Of a DNA stretch of 64,000 nucleotides, positions 58,088 through 64,000 are shown in pieces; within the stretch, counting starts at the first letter, position 1, and each line of letters begins with the position of its first letter. The stretch lies in assembly GCA_947397865.1 (NCBI GenBank), contig CANDYM010000158.1:62001-126000 (forward strand), written 5' to 3'. The translations under genes and the position numbers were made by a program. Source of the DNA: Polietes domitor (Eukaryota > Arthropoda > Insecta > Diptera > Muscidae). Below the pieces are notes generated by a model. That model did no database searches, was not told where the DNA came from, and saw only the letters and a program-made list of their open reading frames with translations.

Positions 58088-58662
58088 TCAAAAGTATGGA
58101 ATTTGTGAAATTCGGAGAAAATCTTTGGTTTCTGGCTTGACTGTTGCGGTTATTTCGGGGACTGACAAATTCACTGATGGTGAAATTGTTGTCACCGTAT
58201 TCTTCTTATTTGTATTCCAATTAGTTTTTATGAGCACAAGAATGATCAATATCATCAGTATAGACATAAATCCAAAATTTACTGACAGGATCAATTCATG
58301 TTTCCTTCCCAGCAGATCAATAGAATCGGTGTTGTTGATGTGTAGTTCTTTAACAGTTTCCAATGTTAAAATTTCTTCAATTTCCGTATTCGGATGTCTT
58401 GGTTGAAGTAATGGCGGCAGAGGTTGTAGAAAAGTTACGACAAAAAAAGTGTAGATCATTCCGTTTACCCGTATTGTTGCATTGTGGTACTGCACGATGT
58501 ATGTACCGCTTAATGTCTGGGGTTCATTATTAATGTATATGGTCCCATTGAACTGATTTAGTAACAACATTCCAGGTGTTATTTCTTCTACGTTAGACAC
58601 ATTGCTGTTATCTCTCAGTGTACAATTCGACATATGACCTCTCAAAAGACTAGCTATGCATG
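58088..58662 (-). pseudogene. env, C-terminal part (after mariner insertion)
   Basis: This segment continues the Env frame interrupted at 59599. It has several N-glycosylation sequons (NCT, NVS, NAT), a long hydrophobic membrane-anchor segment near residues 120-145 (LSVNFGFMSILMILIILVLI), and a short cytoplasmic tail ending at the stop at 58088. Without the transposon and one TA the reading frame would be continuous by arithmetic (936 inserted bases, divisible by three). As it stands Env is broken, because the transposon contains stops in this frame. Confidence 0.85.
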
Positions 58663-58664
58663 TA

Positions 58665-59598
58665 AAGGGTGATTTTTTAAGAGCTTGATAACTTTTTTTT
58701 TTTTAAAACGCATAAAATTTGCAAAATCTCATCGGTTCTTTATTTGAAACGTTAGATTGGTCCATGACATTTACTTTTTGAAGATAATTTCATTTAAATG
58801 TTGACCGCGGCTGCGTCTTAGGTGGTCCATTCGGAAAGTCCAATTTTGGGCAACTTTTTCGAGCATTTCGGCCGGAATAGCCCGAATTTCTTCGGAAATG
58901 TTGTCTTCCAAAGCTGGAATAGTTGCTGGCTTATTTCTGTAGACTTTAGACTTGACGTAGCCCCACAAAAAATAGTCTAAAGGCGTCAAATCGCATGATC
59001 TTGGTGGCCAACTTACCGGTCCATTTCTTGAGATGAATTGTTCTCCGAAGTTTTCCCTCAAAATGGCCATAGAATCGCGAGCTGTGTGGCATGTAGCGCC
59101 ATCTTGTTGAAACCACATGCCAACCAAGTTCAGTTCTTCCATTTTGGGCAAAAAAAAGTTGGATATCATCTCACGGTAGCGCTCACCATTCACAGTTACG
59201 TTACGATTCGCATCATCTTTGAAGAAGTACGGTCCAATGATGCCACCAGCCCATAAACCGCACCAAACTGTGACCTTTTCTGGATGCATTGGTAGCTCTT
59301 GCAATGCTTCTGGCTGATATTCACTCCAAAATCGACAATTCTGCCTATTTACGTACCCATTGAGCCAAAAATGAGCTTCGTCGCTGAACACAATTTCTTT
59401 CTTTCTGAACTTTCTTAACAGAGCACGCATTTTGATAATAAAATTCAATGATTTGGAAGCGTTGCTCGTTAGTAAGTCTATTCATGATGACATGTCAAAG
59501 CATACTGAGCATCTTTCTCTTTGACACCATGTCTGAAATCCCACGTGATCTGTCAAATACTAATGCATGAAAATCCTAACCTCAAAAAAATCACTCTT
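58665..59598 (-). mobile_element. DD41D mariner derivative inserted in env
   Basis: TIRs AAGGGTGATTTTTTAAGAG and CTCAAAAAAATCACTCTT, with TA on both sides (58663-58664 and 59599-59600). They match the derivative at 22264-22881. The 934-bp copy lacks much of the N-terminal coding region, so it is non-autonomous unless supplied with transposase from elsewhere. Confidence 0.92.
58771..59448 (-). pseudogene. Mariner transposase catalytic core (DD41D), N-terminally deleted
   Basis: The 225-residue frame carries FSDEAHFWLNGYVNRQNC (first Asp), RVTVWCGLWAGGIIGPYFF, WFQQDGATCHTA (second Asp) and WPPRSCDLTPLDYFLWG (third Asp). I count 41 residues between the second and third Asp, the DD41D signature of the rosa-type mariner lineage. 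The start of this frame is accidental. Upstream, a remnant of the true N-terminus (related to the 22370 copy) is joined by an out-of-frame deletion near 59405-59420. The catalytic triad is present but the DNA-binding domain is not. Confidence 0.9.
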
Positions 59599-60527
59599 TA
59601 TCATTATTTACATTTCGCAAATTGTTTTCATTACAAATAGTTACATTATTATGATATTTGCAAGGCTTCTCCATACCATATATTGTTTCATTGCATTTTA
59701 ATATATCTTGATATTGCAATTTATTCACAAATTTTCCATATTTAATAGGTTTCACTAATATTTTGTTACATAATTTTGTATCCACTGTGGGTATACTAAT
59801 GACATAAAACAATGTGTTGTTAATAGATGATATTCCAACATTAGCAAATTCTAAAGCTTCGTCAAAATTTACAAACGGTATGGATTCATTATCATAAGCC
59901 TTTTTAATAATATTTATCTCATCCTTTGAGAGAATAAACGAATTTACTATTCCAACTTTTGCCCAATGTATGGCATATTCTATATTCAGAATTTCTTCTT
60001 TTAATATATGAATCTGATATTTAAGATTAGTTATTAAACTTTCTTTAACAAACTGATCGGATTTCAACACCTTTATTATTTGATCGGTGGTTTTGGTTAA
60101 TTCATTTATTTTCTCAATAGTAAGTTCATTCAATATTATCTGTTTATTATTATTTTTTACAATATTATCAGTTTTTCCCATTATTAATTCAAAGTCATCA
60201 TGGTCAGGATTTCCAGCAATCCATTTCCATGCTGACCCAATGAAATTCAGAGACCGTTTAACTCTAAATTTTAACTTATCTAAAATAATTTGGAGTTGAG
60301 TTAATTCATGGTTCAGGAAAGGGAAAATGGGATGGGATTGGTTTATATTGGAATGTAAGGTGTTTCGTATGTCATCAATCAAATTCTGATAATTTTCTGG
60401 TTCTACAACATGGACCAGATCGAATGTGCCCCTCTGCAATTTTGCGTATCCCATATCGATGGTAACAACCTGGGAGTTAGAGTAATCAAATATCTTGACA
60501 TCTGCACCAACAAGTGTTACAGATAAT
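59599..60527 (-). pseudogene. env, N-terminal part with furin-like site
   Basis: Open from a predicted splice acceptor to the mariner insertion. It contains a basic cleavage-type site RVKR followed by SLNFIGSAWKWIAGNPD, the conserved fusion-peptide region shared by errantivirus Env and baculovirus F proteins. A helical stretch and several sequons follow. An internal ATG occurs at 60454, but the frame is open upstream to the acceptor, so the natural start and signal peptide are probably supplied by a spliced leader exon, as in related elements. Membrane fusion glycoprotein by family; broken here by the transposon. Confidence 0.85.
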
Positions 60528-60541
60528 CTGAAAATAAAGAC
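60528..60541 (-). promoter_or_regulatory. Predicted 3' splice acceptor for env mRNA
   Basis: TCTTTATTTTCAG on the minus strand, a pyrimidine-rich tract ending in CAG, lies between the pol stop (60548) and the env frame. Errantivirus env is made from a spliced RNA, so the position fits. Confidence 0.65.
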
Positions 60542-60547
60542 ACAATT

Positions 60548-63500
60548 TTAATTCCTAATATTATTCTTGTGAATTATTTTCCCTGATTCAGTCATTATGG
60601 TCGTGTTTCTATCCTCCTTCACTATTTCTTGTCTATAATTTTTACTCAACTTTGTCCCCAGACGCTTATTTTGCTTTACATAAACTTCCTGGCCTACTTC
60701 AAATATTTTTGGAGGTATTTTCTTCTTATTATGGTAAGTTAAATCCTTGGATTGTTTACCCTTAATTCTGGAAATTATTTCCTGTCTCTCTTTTTCCAAT
60801 TCATCGGGATTTGTCGTAATCCTCCTACCAAAAAATGCCTCTACTGGCTTCCTCAGTGTGGTGGAGTGAACTGAATTATTATATTCATAGAGGGCTCTAT
60901 CTAACAGTTCTGAATATGAGTTATGGACATTTTCAACCTTCAAGCATCGCATCAATTCAGTTAGGGTTGAGTGGAACCGTTCCACCTGTCCATTCACTGA
61001 GCTCGAATAAGGCGGAATTTTAAAAACCTTAACTTTATACTGATTCTCCAGCATAAAGATAATCGTGTTGGAATTAAGAGATTTTTCGTTGTCTATAACA
61101 ACTATTTCCGGCATACCAAATGATAAGAGCATCTCTCTCAATGGTTGTTTTACATCTTCAGTACCTCTTGATCTTAGAATCCTCGCCTGCGCGTACTTTG
61201 AGAACTTATCTATAGCAGTTAAAACAGGTGTCTTCCCAGTGATGTATATATCGACATGCACAATTTGTCCCGGAAATTGAGGAATCGGAGTCTCAAAAAG
61301 AATTGTGTTGTTCGGATGTCGTTCATATTTGTTCTCCTTACAGATCTTACATGCATTAGTTATCTTCTTTATCTTCGCGTGCATCTTTGGAAAGAAGTAT
61401 TTCGACAATAATTGAATCCTATTCTCAGTACTGTTCCGGTGCGCTCTATTATGTTCCGCTATTATTACAGTCTCCTGCTCCTCCTCATTCACAAGATCTG
61501 TGACAATGAGCCTTGAATACTTAACCCTATATTTATTAAAGTGGGTCTGAAATACTTCCTGAATTCTACCCAAAACTTCATCCGAAGTCATAATACAATT
61601 TGTCACAGACGGATTCAAATATCTCTTAAGAATATCGATCAGATTTTCCACATTTGGAGATGGTATTACCACTGAGTGTCTGTGATACGTCGGAAATATA
61701 ATCTCGAATTTATACGAGGGAGAATCCCCATCGGACGAAATAATCAGTTGATTTTTAAAAACATTTACCGGTGTTTCGGTGAACTGAATCAAATTATGCA
61801 TAGAACTCTCGTCGCTATGCTGCGTAGTTGCCATTGACTCGGTATGCAAGATTTCTTGCGAAGGTCTAGATAATGCGTCGGCAACCACATTAGAACTTCC
61901 CGGTTTGTAACATAATTCATAGTTATAATCCTCCAGGAATGCTTTCCATCGTTTCAATTTATAATTAGTGTTTTTATTCCTCAAAGCATAAGTCAAGGGA
62001 AGATGATCCGTAAAAATCTTAAGCTTGGACGGACCATAAAGATAATTCCTTAACGATTGCAATGCCCATACTATAGCAAGCATTTCCTTCTCGTTAGTGG
62101 CATAGTGCTCCTCTGCTCTAGTAAGAACTCGGGACAAAAACACTATGGGTCTATCACCTTGGGACAGAATTGCACCAAGTGCATAATTAGAGGCATCTGT
62201 AGTCAGATGAAATTCCCTATTAAAATCAGGGTATGCAAGAACAACATCCTCTGATATAAGTGATGTTTTCAGTTTGTTGAATGCACTAATAGCTTCCTCA
62301 TCGAGTGTTATCTTTATTTTAGCTGAAACGTGCTTCGAAGCTCGACCTGCCTCCCCTCTTAAAAGCAATGTCAGGGGTTTAGCAATCTTAGCGTAATCCC
62401 TGATAAATCGTCTATAAAAATTGGAAACGCCAAGGAAAGATCTCAATTCCTTTAACGTCCTTGGGATCGAAAAGTTCTTTATCACATCTACTCTGCTGGG
62501 GTTGGTCTTTATTCCAGCCTCCGAAATAATGAAACCCAAAAATTCAACCTCCTTTTTCAAGAATTCACACTTTCGCAACTGGACCTTCATGTTCGCCATT
62601 TCCAACGTTCGAAAAATTGTCTCTATATTGTTCAGATGGGTTTCCTCATCTTTAGCGAATATTATAATATCGTCAATATACACAAAACAAATCTTTCCTA
62701 TATGTTCGCGCAAAATATCATCTAATGTTCTCTGAAAAATAGAAGGCGCGTTCTTAAGGCCGAAGGGAAGTCTTGTGAATTCATACTTCCCATTATTTAC
62801 CGAAAAAGCTGTTTTCTGCCGATCGCTTTCCTTAAGTGGAATCTGGTGAAAACCACTCTTCAAATCGATCACCGAAAACCATTTATTATTCCCTAATTGG
62901 GGTAAAACATCATTTATTTCAGGGATCGGATATCTGTCAGCAATAGTTATTTCATTGATTTTCCTATAATCAATTACCATTCTATATTTCTTTTCTCCTG
63001 AATCAGATTTCTTGGGCACTATCCAAATTGGCGAATTATATGGTGAACGAGATGGTCTGATGATGTCATTCTCAAGCAGCTCACGCACCTGCTTTTCAAC
63101 TTCATCTTTCAAATGAGCTGGATAAGGGTAATAACGAGAATACACTGGTGTTTCATTCTCCGTTCGTATCTCTGCTATTACAGAGGAAGTGTACGTCAAT
63201 TTCTCATTTGGATCACTAAACAAATTCCTATATTGTAAAATAATGTTCCTTATCTTATCCTGCTGCTGTTCTGACATGTGGTTAGTTTTTATATCAATCG
63301 AATTAACGGATTGCGAAGTTTGTTGTTTGATCTTCACTTTTATCCTACCGTCAATTATCATATGACCCTTTGCCGTATATATGACAGCTGATAACTCTTT
63401 CAAGCTATCGTTACCCAAAATTGCGTGAAATGATCTTAATGCTGGCATTAAAAAAAATTTAATCCCCTTCATGTTCTTATCAAATAAGCTCATATATGTA

Positions 63501-63691
63501 TGGTGAGTTATCTTAGTCCTTCCAGCAACAGAATTTGCGAAAAATTCATTTTCATTGGGTATAGCCGTTTTAATCAAACTAGGTTGGACATAATTTTTGT
63601 TAGATCCTGTATCAATGAGAATTCTTATTATTCGGCCAGAACTCGTCCTGCACTCAAAATACGGCAGAGACGAGTCCGTTAATCTAAAAAA
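60548..63691 (-). CDS. pol: pol polyprotein: protease, reverse transcriptase, RNase H, integrase
   Basis: The frame is open from the -1 frameshift site to TAA at 60548 (about 1,047 residues). The aspartic protease active site is ILIDTGSNKN near the start. Reverse transcriptase follows, with WFSVIDLKSGFHQIPL, RLPFGLKNAP and the catalytic YIDDIII. RNase H has TTDASNYALGAIL and FTDHLPLTYAL. Integrase shows the zinc-binding H...H...CKIC motif, then Asp in HVDIY, Asp in VVIDNEKS and Glu in GQVERFHSTL (36 residues between the last two by my count). A methionine at 63577 is internal. All key residues are present and no stops interrupt, suggesting a fairly young copy. The order with integrase last places it in Ty3/gypsy, and the downstream env in the errantivirus group. 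Confidence 0.93.
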   Translation of the reverse strand, partial: FFRLTDSSLPYFECRTSSGRIIRILIDTGSNKNYVQPSLIKTAIPNENEFFANSVAGRTKITHHTYMSLFDKNMKGIKFFLMPALRSFHAILGNDSLKELSAVIYTAKGHMIIDGRIKVKIKQQTSQSVNSIDIKTNHMSEQQQDKIRNIILQYRNLFSDPNEKLTYTSSVIAEIRTENETPVYSRYYPYPAHLKDEVEKQVRELLENDIIRPSRSPYNSPIWIVPKKSDSGEKKYRMVIDYRKINEITIADRYPIPEINDVLPQLGNNKWFSVIDLKSGFHQIPLKESDRQKTAFSVNNGKYEFTRLPFGLKNAPSIFQRTLDDILREHIGKICFVYIDDIIIFAKDEETHLNNIETIFRTLEMANMKVQLRKCEFLKKEVEFLGFIISEAGIKTNPSRVDVIKNFSIPRTLKELRSFLGVSNFYRRFIRDYAKIAKPLTLLLRGEAGRASKHVSAKIKITLDEEAISAFNKLKTSLISEDVVLAYPDFNREFHLTTDASNYALGAILSQGDRPIVFLSRVLTRAEEHYATNEKEMLAIVWALQSLRNYLYGPSKLKIFTDHLPLTYALRNKNTNYKLKRWKAFLEDYNYELCYKPGSSNVVADALSRPSQEILHTESMATTQHSDESSMHNLIQFTETPVNVFKNQLIISSDGDSPSYKFEIIFPTYHRHSVVIPSPNVENLIDILKRYLNPSVTNCIMTSDEVLGRIQEVFQTHFNKYRVKYSRLIVTDLVNEEEQETVIIAEHNRAHRNSTENRIQLLSKYFFPKMHAKIKKITNACKICKENKYERHPNNTILFETPIPQFPGQIVHVDIYITGKTPVLTAIDKFSKYAQARILRSRGTEDVKQPLREMLLSFGMPEIVVIDNEKSLNSNTIIFMLENQYKVKVFKIPPYSSSVNGQVERFHSTLTELMRCLKVENVHNSYSELLDRALYEYNNSVHSTTLRKPVEAFFGRRITTNPDELEKERQEIISRIKGKQSKDLTYHNKKKIPPKIFEVGQEVYVKQNKRLGTKLSKNYRQEIVKEDRNTTIMTESGKIIHKNNIRN

Positions 63692-64000
63692 TTAAGGTCA
63701 ACAAAGTCTTGAGTAATGAACTGAGAATCGTCCTGATTTTGGTCGTAATTCTGGACATATTCATCCAAGGGTGGTAACTTTCCTTCATCCTCATAATTGT
63801 TCATTTGAAGTTCATAATCGGATTCGACACATCCTCCCTCTTCCGAATCGACATCTAAATGGAAGTTTTTCTGAAATTTACTTGGGTGAGTCTGTCTTTC
63901 GGATTGTCCCTGAGGTCTTTTCCCTACAAATTTACTATCCTGAGGCGGTCTATTCATATAGTTCACCATTTTAGATTTCATGGATTGATCTACCTCCATG
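63679..64000 (-). CDS. gag: gag, C-terminal part (cut by window edge)
   Basis: The last 106 residues of Gag are in view: a basic stretch (MNRPPQDSKFVGKRPQGQ) followed by an acidic, Asp/Glu-rich tail ending in DFVDLNFLD. No CCHC knuckle is visible; errantivirus Gag proteins commonly lack one and use a basic region instead. The stop (63679-63681) lies just downstream of the frameshift site that gives access to pol. The start lies beyond the window. Confidence 0.75.
   Translation of the reverse strand, partial: MEVDQSMKSKMVNYMNRPPQDSKFVGKRPQGQSERQTHPSKFQKNFHLDVDSEEGGCVESDYELQMNNYEDEGKLPPLDEYVQNYDQNQDDSQFITQDFVDLNFLD
63685..63691 (-). promoter_or_regulatory. -1 ribosomal frameshift site (T TTT TTA)
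   Basis: On the minus strand the heptamer T TTT TTA lies in the Gag phase (codons TTT TTA, then GAT TAA). Slipping back one base moves translation into the pol frame, which is open from here. U UUU UUA is a classical slippery heptamer. A stimulatory RNA structure was not evaluated. Confidence 0.8.

Larger units (their letters stand above)
57782..64000 (-). mobile_element. Env-bearing Ty3/gypsy (errantivirus-like) retroelement, 5' part beyond window
   Basis: On the minus strand, from the window edge inward, the order is gag C-terminus, -1 frameshift site, pol (protease, reverse transcriptase, RNase H, integrase), a splice acceptor, env, polypurine tract and 3' LTR. This is the standard order of insect errantiviruses. 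The element is inserted in a family A repeat at a TATA-rich target, as many of these elements do. Pol is open throughout, but env is split by a mariner insertion. The 5' LTR, primer-binding site and most of gag lie outside the window, so completeness and age (LTR divergence) cannot be judged. Confidence 0.92.

Overview
The window looks like a piece of a fly genome, most likely a higher (calyptrate-type) dipteran. It is AT-rich and eukaryotic. It carries insect-type retrotransposons, DD41D mariner, Transib and Helitron-like elements, and abundant 'mini-me/DINE-like' repeats that combine a (GTCY)n microsatellite, a TA run and an internal tandem array. The dipteran assignment is inference from these families; I cannot name a species. 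I see no convincing host protein-coding gene, rRNA or functional tRNA gene, so this is probably intergenic or deep intronic DNA built from nested transposable elements.

Two abundant repeat families form the scaffold. Family A has an end with an AGTCGG..CCGACT palindrome, a roughly 152-bp tandem unit and a (GACA)n microsatellite (about 7.70-8.58, 8.81-11.44, 27.5-28.56, 30.86-33.38 continuing at 40.98-41.13, 54.6-56.0 and 57.23-57.78 kb). Family B has an AAGTTCGGCC..GGCCGAACTT palindromic end, a roughly 135-bp unit and a GTCY microsatellite (about 16.2-19.3, 20.7-22.2, 22.9-24.1, 25.72-27.23, 45.3-46.9, 50.28-51.0 and 52.87-53.25 kb). Family C (41.13-43.44 kb, 118-bp unit) and a family G (about 80-bp unit, 20.0-20.6 and 52.15-52.87 kb) are further repeats.

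Younger elements lie inside this scaffold, several with readable target-site duplications: a hAT-like MITE (8-bp TSD) and a tRNA-derived SINE (11-bp TSD) in family A copies; an R1-clade, Waldo-like LINE (33.38-40.98 kb) in the (GACA)n tract of a family A copy; a Transib element (46.92-50.28 kb, 5-bp TSD CGCCG, RSS-like termini) in family B; and an Env-bearing Ty3/gypsy (errantivirus-like) retroelement on the minus strand from 57.78 kb past the window end in family A. That retroelement's env is split by a DD41D mariner derivative. Elsewhere there is a long-TIR foldback/Mutator-like element with a 9-bp TSD (5.37-6.86 kb), two Helitron-like 3' ends (2753 and 45295), a decayed CR1/L2-like LINE (13.8-16.2 kb), and two more mariner derivatives (22.26-22.88 and about 56.47-56.97 kb).

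The most notable points are the Transib/RAG1-type transposon with near-RSS heptamer ends; the LINE that lands in the microsatellite of another mobile element and carries an almost perfect 2,236-bp tandem duplication; the two complementary mariner deletion derivatives; and a perfect 75-bp-arm palindrome at the centre of an inverted family B composite.
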